A DNA stretch of 34,030 nucleotides from a virus, in IMG/VR virus record IMGVR_UViG_3300009008_000141, positions 1 through 34,030 of that record; one strand, given 5' to 3'. Every line of letters starts with the position of its first letter. Position 1 is the first letter of the stretch. The position numbers were made by a program, and so were the translations under genes. Positions 15,394 through 22,650 of this stretch are shown piece after piece. The notes under the pieces are model-generated. The model saw only the letters and a program-made list of their open reading frames with translations. It was not told where the DNA came from and searched no databases.

Positions 15394-15834
15394 TTAAGCG
15401 AACGCTGGCGTAGTCGCTGCAGAGATAAATCCCTGAACGAGCCACCTAGTATTGTCCTTATCGTAAACTACATCTACCCAGGAGCCCTGTTCTGTGTCCG
15501 CTGCGAGAGTCAATACGTCATCGTCAGTGGTGACGCCATCAGCTTTTATCTGATCTGTGTCCCCTGCTGCGTCGTCGTCGTCCCATGTGACCGCACCCTG
15601 AAAGGCATCAGCCGCTGCTGCGGTTATAGTAATAGCGCCTGCGGCATCGTCAATAATCCAAAACGAATATCTAGTCCCGTTCTCCGGATCAGTTGGCAGG
15701 GTGATGGCCACTGCGCCGCCTGCGTCGACTGCGTAAAGCTCCCCACTCTCATTCTTTGAAATTGTCTTGTCAGCAGTTACCACCTCTAATCTCGCTCTGC
15801 TTGCTGAGTATGCTGCTCTTCCTACTTTTGCCAT
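15394..15834 (-). CDS. Probable head decoration or fibre-type structural protein
   Basis: The 146-residue product is Ala/Asp/Thr-rich and looks all-beta: ELYAVDAGGAVAITLPTDP, YSFWIIDDAAGAITITAAAA, then WVDVVYDKDNTRWLVQGFIS. The repeated alternating hydrophobic strands and the ending WLVQG resemble small head-fibre or decoration proteins of environmental phages, by my recollection. I cannot name a family. It is transcribed separately: a terminator after gp23 and an ACTATTTA motif precede it, and another terminator follows it. Such isolation suggests a protein made in high amount, consistent with a virion component. There is no signal peptide and no Cys. Confidence 0.65.
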   Translation of the reverse strand: MAKVGRAAYSASRARLEVVTADKTISKNESGELYAVDAGGAVAITLPTDPENGTRYSFWIIDDAAGAITITAAAADAFQGAVTWDDDDAAGDTDQIKADGVTTDDDVLTLAADTEQGSWVDVVYDKDNTRWLVQGFISAATTPAFA

Positions 15835-15885
15835 TTTATAAATCTCCTTTTAATATATAAAAGCATTTCGCCTTATCACTTGTAG

Positions 15886-15893
15886 TAAATAGT
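15886..15893 (-). promoter_or_regulatory. ACTATTTA motif, candidate late promoter
   Basis: The sense strand reads AAACTATTTAC, ending 51 bases before the ATG at 15834 and about 12 bases after the T-tract of the preceding terminator. Confidence 0.4.
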
Positions 15894-15905
15894 TTATCAG
15901 TTTAG

Positions 15906-15932
15906 AAAAAGCCCCCCAAATCAATGGGGGGC
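15906..15932 (-). terminator. Intrinsic terminator after major capsid gene
   Basis: A seven-pair stem GCCCCCC/GGGGGGC with an eight-base loop is followed on the minus strand by TTTTT. It starts 28 bases past the gp23 stop codon. Confidence 0.88.
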
Positions 15933-15959
15933 AAATTCTTTTAGCTATCGGATGCTTAC

Positions 15960-17699
15960 TTAAGCACCTGCCTCACCTAGGAGACCACGAACAATAACTA
16001 GACCGTACATATCAGGACGTACCATCTTCTTCGCATAGCGCGTCATGACGCCCTTACGAGGTACGAAGTCTTCCGTACCGAAGATAGTAGGTGTGACCTG
16101 CAATGGTACATAAGGAGCGTAGACATAGCCACTCTCAAGGAATGAACTACCCTTACGTCCTACGAGAACCACGTTTCTTGGGAAGTAAGGATCAACATAG
16201 ACCTCAAACTTCTTAGAAAGCGAGCCAGTCTTCACAGCACCGATGTCACCTCTATCAGCATCAGCAGTTACGCTTGCGCGGAAACCACTAGTGAATTCAA
16301 GAATATTGGCAACTTCTGGAGAGCAAACAACAAAGTTTGCGCCGCCGCGAAGCGTCTTTCTGTGGATCTGAGCACTAACGTCATTGATAGTCTCAATGAG
16401 GGTCTCATACCACTCACTGACTGTACCAGTAAAGTCAGGCGATGCTGAAGTAGCACCTAACTCGTTACCACTGCTGTCGACAAACAATCCAGGAGCACGG
16501 CTCCAGTATCGAGTTCCAGCCTTAGCGCCATTAACAAGGTCACCAAGAATTTCCTGATCAATTTCGAGAGCAATCTGCTCCGAAAGGATCCCGGTCAATT
16601 CGACCTCTGCGTCAAGGTTGTGGTATGCATTGAGATCTTGTCCCAATTCAGGTGTCCACTTAGCCTTGAGCTTCTTAGTGACTGCGGTAACAGCAATGCT
16701 GTCAACCTTAATATCAATTTCTGGTATGCGTTGCTTACCAGTGGAAGAACCAACCTCGCCGGTAGCGGGTGATGGCTCTTCAAGACCCCAGGTGTCAGCA
16801 CCAACAACAGATCCGAGGGCATCAGCCTGACCTGCGCCTGCGCCGCCAGCCTGGAACTTATCGTTGAGTGGGTAAGACAACAGAATGCCGTCGGCGGCGT
16901 CACCAGAGTTAGGAACACCATTGCCCAAGAAAACAATTCTTAGCTTACCAGCACTGGTAATCTGAGTGAGTCTTCTGACAAGTCGGTTGTTTGCCGATGC
17001 ACCTGTAACTTCGCAGATTGCAGACAGGGCATTCCTGTTTAGATCCGCTGGGATACCTGCGCCGGAAAGCTCCAAGACAGTTACGTCATTTGATCCAGCC
17101 AGAACATCTGGGTCCCACTTGATCAGGTGCTTTTGAGCCTCAGTCATTGCGCTAGGCGCGACTTCGTCACAAGCAGTTGAAGCTGCAGCGAAGTGACGTG
17201 AAGCACTTGCTGTTGGAGAACTGTAACCAGTTCCCAAGTTGTAAAAACCGCCAGGGCCACCACTGCTCATGTCACCATCAAGGTCAACACCACCAGTGAT
17301 CTGACGACCAACTACGTTACCGCCATATACGGAATCGCTTTTGTTCATACCGGATCTGGTGTGAGTGTGTGTAAAGTCCAGGAAGAAAATGAGACCACTT
17401 GGTAGACTCATTGGCTGTACCGAGACCAAATCGTTAGCAATCAATCCGCCGAATACACGACGAACAATTGGGAAAGCAACAGATGCGAAACCTTCGACAT
17501 CGCCTGCTGCCATTGAGGAAGCCTCACGGAGAAGCTCCTTAGCCTGATTCTCAAGGAGAACGGCCATGTTATTCTTAGCATTATCGTTGCCTAGACCCTC
17601 TAGAAGACCAGTCTTTTCCCACTTGTTGAGAAGTGCTGCTCCTTCTTTCGAGACGTCACGGCGCTGAATGCCTTCAGTTAGTTTTTGTAAAACAGACAT
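15960..17699 (-). CDS. 23: Major capsid protein (gp23-like)
   Basis: At 579 residues it is slightly longer than T4 gp23 (521). It aligns by eye with T4 over key blocks: QPMSLPSGLIFFL (T4 QPMNSPTGQVFAL), WTPELGQDLNAYHNLDAEVE, LTGILSEQIALEIDQEI, ANFVVCSPEVANIL, YVYAPYVPL and the C-terminal MTRYAKKM. This is the HK97-fold shell protein. The N-terminus LLENQAKELLREA contains L57-R-E59 followed by A60, which falls where T4 gp21 cuts gp23 (after FLTE, residue 65), so the first 59 residues are probably removed during head maturation. It directly follows the gp22 scaffold gene. The ATG has a perfect AGGAGG nine bases upstream, fitting very high expression. Confidence 0.97.
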   Translation of the reverse strand: MSVLQKLTEGIQRRDVSKEGAALLNKWEKTGLLEGLGNDNAKNNMAVLLENQAKELLREASSMAAGDVEGFASVAFPIVRRVFGGLIANDLVSVQPMSLPSGLIFFLDFTHTHTRSGMNKSDSVYGGNVVGRQITGGVDLDGDMSSGGPGGFYNLGTGYSSPTASASRHFAAASTACDEVAPSAMTEAQKHLIKWDPDVLAGSNDVTVLELSGAGIPADLNRNALSAICEVTGASANNRLVRRLTQITSAGKLRIVFLGNGVPNSGDAADGILLSYPLNDKFQAGGAGAGQADALGSVVGADTWGLEEPSPATGEVGSSTGKQRIPEIDIKVDSIAVTAVTKKLKAKWTPELGQDLNAYHNLDAEVELTGILSEQIALEIDQEILGDLVNGAKAGTRYWSRAPGLFVDSSGNELGATSASPDFTGTVSEWYETLIETINDVSAQIHRKTLRGGANFVVCSPEVANILEFTSGFRASVTADADRGDIGAVKTGSLSKKFEVYVDPYFPRNVVLVGRKGSSFLESGYVYAPYVPLQVTPTIFGTEDFVPRKGVMTRYAKKMVRPDMYGLVIVRGLLGEAGA

Positions 17700-17717
17700 A
17701 TTTAGTAACCTCCTATG

Positions 17718-18797
17718 TTATTTTTTAATTCCAGCCAAACGCTGAAGCCGCTCAGAAAGGGGGTCTGCTTGTTTTTGTTCCCTATTTCTTTGCGAGTTTA
17801 TTAGTAGAGAAGGTCGGCTTACTGCTTCGCTAAGTGATTTTGGCATAGATCGTTTTTCTGTGCTGCCCACTGTGCTCTGAAGTGTTTCATATATAACCTT
17901 CGCTTCCTTGGTTGTACTGGCCTTAGAAATTGCTTCGACAATTTTTCTCTTTTGTCGCTCATTCAGGGAGGAATTTTCAAGTGCCTTATTGATGTATAAA
18001 AGCTTCGCATTGGAAACATTTACACTTTCAATCTTTTCTTTCAGTTCTATTAGGACTTCTTTTAGCTGGTCATTTTCTTCGACAAGCTTCAAAGCCTCTT
18101 CTTTTGAATTTTTAATATTTTTAAGTGACTCGCTGAGTTCTTCCACTCTTGCACGTAGAGACTCATTCTCTTCACGAACCTCGTCGTCGTTCTCGCGGGC
18201 GAGTGCTTGATCCTCTAAATCTTCCATCTGGGACTCGGGAGTACCTGCCCACCCACTAGATTGGGGATCAATGTCAACTTTTAATCTTTCCAATATTTCC
18301 TCGACAAGAGCATCATCTATGCCCAGGTCGACGTCTTCCGCTAGGGTGCTGCCTGCTTCTGGTGCTGCATCTACTGCTTGCTCTATTTCTGGGGATGTTG
18401 CCAACTCTTCATGAGTCTCAGAAGCCTCGGGCTCTACTCCCTCTTCTTCTTCATACTTCTCCATTTGCTGAAGAAGCCCCTCCAGGTCTATTGTGACGGT
18501 ACCGCTATCATCTGCCGGTGCATCTGCGCCAGGGATATCTTCCTCCAGTGCAGTTGGTACTTGATTTAGTGCCGGATCGGATGTTGGATCTGCAGTTGCT
18601 TCGTCGGAAGAAGGAGTCGCAAATGGATCCTCCTCGGATTCGAGCCCAAACTCGTCCTCCTGTTCCAGAAGAGTGTCTACTGCTTCTTTTATTTGATCTG
18701 AATACTTTTCAATAATCATCGCTTCAGCGTTCTTTATTGCCGACTCTTTTAGAGCCTTTGCGTCGATTATAGCTTGTTCTAACATAGATGTTGACAT
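17718..18797 (-). CDS. 22: Prohead core scaffold protein (gp22-like)
   Basis: The 359-residue protein is strongly acidic in its first 200 residues, with DEFGLESEEDPF and further Asp/Glu blocks. It then has a long coiled coil (about 200-275: REENESLRARVEELSESLKN and the following Lys/Glu heptads) and a basic C-terminus ending PLSERLQRLAGIKK. This acidic, helical, coiled-coil layout directly before gp23 is that of the T4 gp22 scaffold, which forms the prohead core and is degraded by gp21. T4 gp22 is 269 residues, so this one has a longer acidic region. Several (L/I)-x-E triplets are available as protease sites. An ACTAATTA motif is 34 bases upstream. Confidence 0.87.
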   Translation of the reverse strand: MSTSMLEQAIIDAKALKESAIKNAEAMIIEKYSDQIKEAVDTLLEQEDEFGLESEEDPFATPSSDEATADPTSDPALNQVPTALEEDIPGADAPADDSGTVTIDLEGLLQQMEKYEEEEGVEPEASETHEELATSPEIEQAVDAAPEAGSTLAEDVDLGIDDALVEEILERLKVDIDPQSSGWAGTPESQMEDLEDQALARENDDEVREENESLRARVEELSESLKNIKNSKEEALKLVEENDQLKEVLIELKEKIESVNVSNAKLLYINKALENSSLNERQKRKIVEAISKASTTKEAKVIYETLQSTVGSTEKRSMPKSLSEAVSRPSLLINSQRNREQKQADPLSERLQRLAGIKK

Positions 18798-18831
18798 ATA
18801 CTAACCCCTTAAATGGAAATTTATCTCAAAG

Positions 18832-18839
18832 TAATTAGT
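18832..18839 (-). promoter_or_regulatory. ACTAATTA motif, candidate late promoter for gp22-gp23
   Basis: The sense strand reads GTAACTAATTACTT, ending 34 bases before the gp22 ATG; it would serve scaffold and major capsid together. Confidence 0.45.
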
Positions 18840-18869
18840 TACAGATTTTTCTAAATGACAGGAAATTAT

Positions 18870-19052
18870 TTACTCCGCTTTCGTGCGTATTCTTATGGTA
18901 GGTACGCCCCTGAAGCCTAGAATAAACGGGGGCGGTTGCAAGACTTCTTTTGTGTCTTCTCCTTGCTTTGTAGCAATCGGAGTATATTGGCGCTTGACAT
19001 CATTTGTTTTTATTATGTAGTCCGCCGATTTCTTTATATTTGACCTAGCCAT
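18870..19052 (-). CDS. Small basic protein of unknown function in head cluster
   Basis: A 60-residue protein starting MARSNIKKSADYI and ending in the motif PPPFILGFRGVPTIRIRTKAE. The frame is open further upstream to 19118, but the ATG at 19052 has AAGGAG seven bases before it, while the longer form would start inside the previous gene with a Cys-rich unconserved-looking extension, so I chose the shorter start. It is basic, has no membrane segment and no domain I recognise. It lies between a 147-residue unknown and the gp22 scaffold, so a head-assembly or virion role is likely but unproven. Confidence 0.65.
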   Translation of the reverse strand: MARSNIKKSADYIIKTNDVKRQYTPIATKQGEDTKEVLQPPPFILGFRGVPTIRIRTKAE

Positions 19053-19063
19053 GACAACACTCC

Positions 19064-19507
19064 TTAAAAAGTCGAACAAGCAGCAACAACTGTTGGAGCG
19101 CGGTTTTCGGCACCCCAAGCGCCGGCGTCTCTCACAAAAGCAACTCTATCAACGCCATTAATATCAACCTGAAAAGTCTTTGACGTACTTGCTGTCAAGC
19201 TGTCGCAGTCCAGAGTCTCTTTGTAAGCCCAAACGCCTGCGGCGTGCATGTACCACCAAACTTCCACATCTCGACCAGGTGTTCCATTGGCGGTGGCAGA
19301 AACCGTTACAAATAAGTATCTTTGATTTTGTGTTGCGTACCCGGTAGTGCCATCTCTAGCTCCGGCACCCGTTGAAATATTCGTAGTAACGGGGAGTGCA
19401 TCGTGAGCTAAAACCGTCACTGCAGTTCCATTAGCGCCCGCTAAATTCTTGGGACCTCTTGTTCTGCCCCAACTTGTATGCTTGTAAACTGTGCTGTCAT
19501 GTGCCAT
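19064..19507 (-). CDS. Probable beta-rich virion protein, unknown
   Basis: The 147-residue product is Ala/Thr/Val/Gly-rich with alternating strands (NGTAVTVLAHDALPVTTNIS, RYLFVTVSATANGTPGRDVE, VWWYMHAAGVWAYKETL) and ends in a Cys-containing strand. There is no signal peptide, no long helix and no motif I can name. Its composition resembles the decoration-type protein encoded at 15394-15834, though I see no real alignment between the two. An AAGGAG site precedes the ATG. Gene context (bS21 on one side, scaffold on the other) places it in the late head block; a capsid decoration or vertex protein is the best guess. Confidence 0.6.
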   Translation of the reverse strand: MAHDSTVYKHTSWGRTRGPKNLAGANGTAVTVLAHDALPVTTNISTGAGARDGTTGYATQNQRYLFVTVSATANGTPGRDVEVWWYMHAAGVWAYKETLDCDSLTASTSKTFQVDINGVDRVAFVRDAGAWGAENRAPTVVAACSTF

Positions 19508-19518
19508 CTTGGGTCTCC

Positions 19519-19752
19519 TTAATCTTTAAATTTGGCATTGTGCTTCTCTGTTATTTCACGGGTTATTTTTAATTTCCTTTCCCGCTTTCTTTTTCTCTTA
19601 ACCGAAGGCTTTTCAAAAAACCTCCTTTTCTTAATTACGTCCAGTACTCCGTTTTTCTTGACTTTTCTACAGAACTTCTTAATTAGCCTTTCGTTCTCTT
19701 CTTTTCCCCTAGTTTGTGACCAGACTTCTACATTTACTGACTTTTTAGACAT
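19519..19752 (-). CDS. rpsU: Ribosomal protein bS21, phage-encoded
   Basis: The 77-residue protein has the bS21 pattern along its whole length: a VNVEVWSQTR strand, then a helix with the RLIKKFCRKVKKNGVLDVI core (the bacterial counterpart is the ALRRFKRSCEKAG-type helix), KRRFFEKPSVKRKRKRERK, and a basic C-terminal helix. The F-E-K-P sequence followed by a Lys/Arg run is diagnostic. bS21 binds the small subunit near the mRNA 5' end and influences initiation. Phage bS21 genes are known in several large and environmental phages, where they are thought to replace the host protein and favour phage mRNAs. Unusually, it lies between prohead protease and scaffold genes. Start at ATG with AGAGAG eight bases upstream. 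Confidence 0.9.
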   Translation of the reverse strand: MSKKSVNVEVWSQTRGKEENERLIKKFCRKVKKNGVLDVIKKRRFFEKPSVKRKRKRERKLKITREITEKHNAKFKD

Positions 19753-19766
19753 TTATAAACTCTCTT

Positions 19767-20177
19767 TCATATTAGTTTAGACCAGTTGGTACCGGCTATA
19801 TCCATAATTCCGTCTATGTTCACTCCAGCATCGTCTGGGGCATACGATGCTAGCGGATTTGACGGAGTTGAATCTTGACCGGGCGTACCACCCCTAGTTA
19901 AGGGTTCTGTGTTTTCGAAAAGATTAACTCCGTTATAAGCGTCCTTCGAAATAGCTTCAAACAATTTCTTCTTCGTTTCTTCTGTTCTGGTTTTTGATCG
20001 ACGAGGGGCTTTCGTCGAGGGTGCTGACTTCTTTTCCACCAGTGGTTCCGCTGTTGCGGTAAGCCCGGTAGCCACCTCTGCAATTATGCCAGAAAGAACG
20101 CCCTCTTCAAAGATCACTTCTTTTATACATTGTTTGATCAGCGGTTTTAGTACCTTTTTTAAATCTTCGTTTTTCAT
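19767..20177 (-). CDS. Small protein next to gp21, candidate prohead core component
   Basis: The 136-residue product starts with an amphipathic helix (LKKVLKPLIKQCIKEVIFEE) followed by GVLSGIIAEVATGL, then a Lys/Arg/Thr-rich disordered stretch (about 50-72) and a Gly/Pro/Asp-rich C-terminus. I have seen the N-terminal pattern in hypothetical proteins next to head genes of T4-like environmental phages, but no function is established. T4 has small core proteins (gp67, gp68) just before gp21; here the gene lies just after it. It may be a core or gp21-processed internal protein. It begins four bases past the gp21 stop codon, with AAAGAG upstream, so it is co-translated. Confidence 0.6.
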   Translation of the reverse strand: MKNEDLKKVLKPLIKQCIKEVIFEEGVLSGIIAEVATGLTATAEPLVEKKSAPSTKAPRRSKTRTEETKKKLFEAISKDAYNGVNLFENTEPLTRGGTPGQDSTPSNPLASYAPDDAGVNIDGIMDIAGTNWSKLI

Positions 20178-20180
20178 AAT

Positions 20181-20777
20181 TTACTCTTTAATGATGTCGT
20201 TTAAAATTCTGTTAAGTTTATCTGCTTTCGTGAAAATATTTGACCGCTGCTTTGCCTCGGTCATCATAAAAGCGCCTGGAGTGGATGGATCGGAAACCAT
20301 ATCGAAACAAATCAATTGAAAATCGTCTTCCACTATCGTGCGTCCGTTTTCTTCCCTTATTGACCCCATTCCTCTGGAGGATATCCCCAGCTTGACTCCT
20401 GCGTTAACGAGTTCCTTCAAGACTTTTCCTGATGGAGTGTTGAGAACTTCAATTTTTCCCATAACCTTATCGCCGTCGGCCCAGACTTCCGTCACTAGGT
20501 GCGAGGCATTTGCCAAATTAATTACTGAAGTGTCAGGGTGATCTAGCTCTCCTAGAGCCCTTCTCTCTTCCACCAATTTCTTGTAGTTCTTTACTTCTCT
20601 CATAAGAACATTGCTGGGGTACACCCTGCCATTACCGTTCTGGACGTTTGCGCACTGCATAACCCCCGTAAGATAAATGGCTCCCTCTTCCCTGATTCGA
20701 CGCTTTTCGTCTTCAGTTAGGAGGTCTTGGCATATACCACCTTCACATAATTCATAATATTCTCTTAAAAGCTTCAT
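20181..20777 (-). CDS. 21: Prohead core protease (gp21-like)
   Basis: This serine protease (peptidase family S77) cleaves scaffold and capsid proteins inside the prohead. At 198 residues it matches T4 gp21 (212). The catalytic His lies in ALGELDHP (H80), and the nucleophile is a Ser of LGISSRG (S133 or S134). The surrounding NGNGRVYPSNVL motif near residue 47 and the C-terminal FDMVSDPSTPGAFM block are also typical. Its substrates in this window would be gp22 and gp23, which contain (L/I)-x-E sites. The ATG overlaps the stop codon of a 33-codon ORF (ATGA), and a GC-rich hairpin lies two bases before its AGGAGA ribosome site. Confidence 0.93.
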   Translation of the reverse strand: MKLLREYYELCEGGICQDLLTEDEKRRIREEGAIYLTGVMQCANVQNGNGRVYPSNVLMREVKNYKKLVEERRALGELDHPDTSVINLANASHLVTEVWADGDKVMGKIEVLNTPSGKVLKELVNAGVKLGISSRGMGSIREENGRTIVEDDFQLICFDMVSDPSTPGAFMMTEAKQRSNIFTKADKLNRILNDIIKE

Positions 20778-20875
20778 AATTCTCCTAGTGCGGGGACCAC
20801 CCGCATCATACTTGATCCTTTACAACAGTTAGCCACTGGGCGTATATACCATCTAATGGTAGCAAAAGGTGTCAT
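20774..20875 (-). CDS. 33-residue small ORF coupled to gp21
   Basis: This short ORF fills the gap between the DUF1360-like gene and gp21. Its ATG (20873-20875) has AGGAG about six bases upstream, overlapping the end of the preceding gene. Its TGA overlaps the gp21 start codon as ATGA. The product begins MTPFATIRWYIRPVANCC and has no recognisable domain. Either it makes a small protein, or it is a leader whose translation opens the hairpin in front of gp21. Length alone would exclude it from most gene calls. Confidence 0.5.
   Translation of the reverse strand: MTPFATIRWYIRPVANCCKGSSMMRVVPALGEL
20789..20805 (-). promoter_or_regulatory. GC hairpin immediately upstream of gp21 ribosome site
   Basis: A perfect 6-bp stem (TGCGGG/CCCGCA) with a five-base loop ends two bases before the gp21 Shine-Dalgarno. 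It lies within the 33-residue ORF, so ribosomes translating that ORF would unfold it. Confidence 0.4.
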
Positions 20876-20877
20876 GT

Positions 20878-21228
20878 TTATCTCCTAACTCTCACAACAT
20901 TACTTCTGTTGCGAGTCATTGAAACTGCTAAACCCTTGTGAGACACCCTGATGCCGTCATCTCCGAAAAGCATGTTCAAGACATAGCTAGTACCAGAGCT
21001 GACGCATCCCAAGAGCACCCCTGTCACAAGAGAATAGTCAAAACTAAATAGTGTTGTCTCTCCGTTTAGAACCCATAAAAGAATACCCACCCAAAAGCCT
21101 GTGCACATTGGACAAGATAAGAGTTCTCCGATCCAACCTGTGGAGGGGCGGATTTTCTCAAATATTTTTCCGTATACTAAAATTTGTGTCAGACCGTAGG
21201 CAGATAAAGCAAAATACAATAAGCTCAC
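20878..21228 (-). CDS. DUF1360-like small membrane protein
   Basis: The 116-residue protein has an N-terminal hydrophobic helix (LLYFALSAYGLTQILVYG), the family-like core ELLSCPMCTGFWVGILLWVL (about 35-54) and a third hydrophobic segment (YSLVTGVLLGCVSSGTSYVL). The C-P-x-C-x-G-F-W motif is the hallmark I associate with DUF1360 membrane proteins, whose function is not established; the two Cys may bind metal or form a disulfide. The C-terminus is basic (MTRNRSNVVRVRR) and likely cytoplasmic. It starts at GTG 21228, overlapping the preceding stop as GTGA, so translation is coupled. A membrane protein between portal and protease genes could relate to prohead assembly at the inner membrane, as in T4, but this is inference. 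Confidence 0.75.
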   Translation of the reverse strand: MSLLYFALSAYGLTQILVYGKIFEKIRPSTGWIGELLSCPMCTGFWVGILLWVLNGETTLFSFDYSLVTGVLLGCVSSGTSYVLNMLFGDDGIRVSHKGLAVSMTRNRSNVVRVRR

Positions 21229-21833
21229 TTTTCCTCGCTTTCTCTTAGGACCGAGTACATGTATTGGTACCCATACGGTCTGGTTCTGTGATCCATCGAA
21301 CCCTTTCTGTCAGAGTGTGGAACCTCGCCTAACTCTGTACTATCTTCTTCGTCTGGATCAAGCATGTGGGTCATCAGATCGTGATCCAAGTGTTTTCTAG
21401 CCATTATATCTGGCTTCTCTTCTTCTAAAAAAAGACTCGTCACGAAAATTGCACTCTGAACAGAGTCCACACCTTCGAGTACGGAATCATATATCTTTGC
21501 TTCCATGGATGAAAAAACATTGCCCCCCTGGATGGTTGACGGGTCAATTACTCCCTTTTTTCTCATGAATTTATAGAATCGATCTTGAGCTGGGTATATT
21601 TCTCTTTCCATTAGCTTTTTTGGAAAGGTCGTTACCTTCTTCCTAGAGGGTGATATAACTATATCGACAAGGTCGTGGTCCATTATCATTATATCACCGT
21701 TGAGGGCTCGACGAGCTACTAGTTCAACTGTGACCGGGTCGGGCTCTTCAGCTATAATCTTTATTTTTATATTCCCAGACGGAAGCGTCTCCGATACACC
21801 TTCTGAGGGTGTTATGTTTATCTTAACTGTCAT
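21225..21833 (-). CDS. Unknown protein between portal and protease genes
   Basis: The 202-residue protein starts with a beta-rich domain (VKINITPSEG, NIKIKIIAEEP, GDIMIMDHDLVDIVISPSR) and continues with a helical acidic C-terminal half (FYKFMRKKGVID, SVQSAIFVTSLFLEEEKPD). The last 40 residues contain His/Asp-rich LDHDLMTHMLDPDEED and end RPYGYQYMYSVLRESEEK. I recognise no domain. It overlaps the preceding gene by 11 bases and is overlapped by the next, so it belongs to one polycistronic unit from portal to protease. A head-assembly role is inferred from position only. Confidence 0.7.
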   Translation of the reverse strand: MTVKINITPSEGVSETLPSGNIKIKIIAEEPDPVTVELVARRALNGDIMIMDHDLVDIVISPSRKKVTTFPKKLMEREIYPAQDRFYKFMRKKGVIDPSTIQGGNVFSSMEAKIYDSVLEGVDSVQSAIFVTSLFLEEEKPDIMARKHLDHDLMTHMLDPDEEDSTELGEVPHSDRKGSMDHRTRPYGYQYMYSVLRESEEK

Positions 21834-22650
21834 TTTCTTCCAACTCTTCGACTAGGCTTTGGATTTTCAAAACCTCCTCTATCATCCCAAGGTCGATTTC
21901 CTTGTTCTTATAACTCTCTAGAAGCTCAAGGACCTTTTCTGTCTTCTTTTTCATGCTATTGTCCTTAGATATTAGAGGGTGAGCAGTAGCTGTGGATATC
22001 TTTTCTTTTAGTGCTCCGATTTCTTCATTCATTGCGACCTTGAGTTCTAATCCTCCGTCCACAAAAGAAGTTACATACCTGGTTAAAAGATTCTTTTGGC
22101 TTTCATTTAATTGATTTTTATACTTTTCGTTGAATCTCTTCACAAATGACTTGTATATTAAATTATCGATAGGACTCTTATCTTCTGGCTTCTTCTCTTC
22201 TCTTGATAATGACTCTACCAGCTTCTGCTCCAACAGCACTCTCTGCTTCACATCGGCAGAATCGCTAAAGATGGAGTATATACTTGCAAGATTTTTGTAA
22301 TTCGGGACAAAATTCGTATACACAGAGGTGCCAAGAGATCTATTGATGACTTTGATGAGATTACTCTGTTCTCTAAATATGTTTTTCTTATCCAATCTAG
22401 AGTATGCGATCTTTGCCTCCATCATAACCCTCTCAGCTAGATCCCTATCCAATCCGGACGTTTCATATAGAGACTTGTAAATTCCCAACTCTTCCTTGAG
22501 AACAGAATCTTTTGAAAAATGATCTTTGATTATTACTTTAATCTTATTCATTTTATTTTTGTCATTCTTGACGGCACTCTTCGTTAACTCTCTAACAAGT
22601 GCCTCGTAAACAAACGCTGTATTTCTCTTTTTATTATGTTTTAGTCTCAT
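21823..22650 (-). CDS. Unknown helical protein following the portal gene
   Basis: A mostly alpha-helical, highly charged protein of 275 residues starting MRLKHNKKRNTAFVYEALVR. The frame extends upstream to a TTG at 22677, but the ATG at 22650 has AGAGGA six bases before it and fits the strongly basic N-terminus, so I prefer it. The middle has FRE-x-SNLIKVINRSLGTSVY and many Lys/Glu helices, ending in two acidic helices (EKVLELLESYKNKEIDLGMI). It overlaps the portal gene by 17 bases. Helical charged proteins at this position may serve as prohead core components, but no motif proves it. Confidence 0.7.
   Translation of the reverse strand: MRLKHNKKRNTAFVYEALVRELTKSAVKNDKNKMNKIKVIIKDHFSKDSVLKEELGIYKSLYETSGLDRDLAERVMMEAKIAYSRLDKKNIFREQSNLIKVINRSLGTSVYTNFVPNYKNLASIYSIFSDSADVKQRVLLEQKLVESLSREEKKPEDKSPIDNLIYKSFVKRFNEKYKNQLNESQKNLLTRYVTSFVDGGLELKVAMNEEIGALKEKISTATAHPLISKDNSMKKKTEKVLELLESYKNKEIDLGMIEEVLKIQSLVEELEENDS

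Noticed and set aside
19053-19118. Longer N-terminus for the 60-residue protein ending at 18870
   Set aside because: The extension overlaps the previous gene and is Cys-rich, while the ATG at 19052 has an ideal AAGGAG site.
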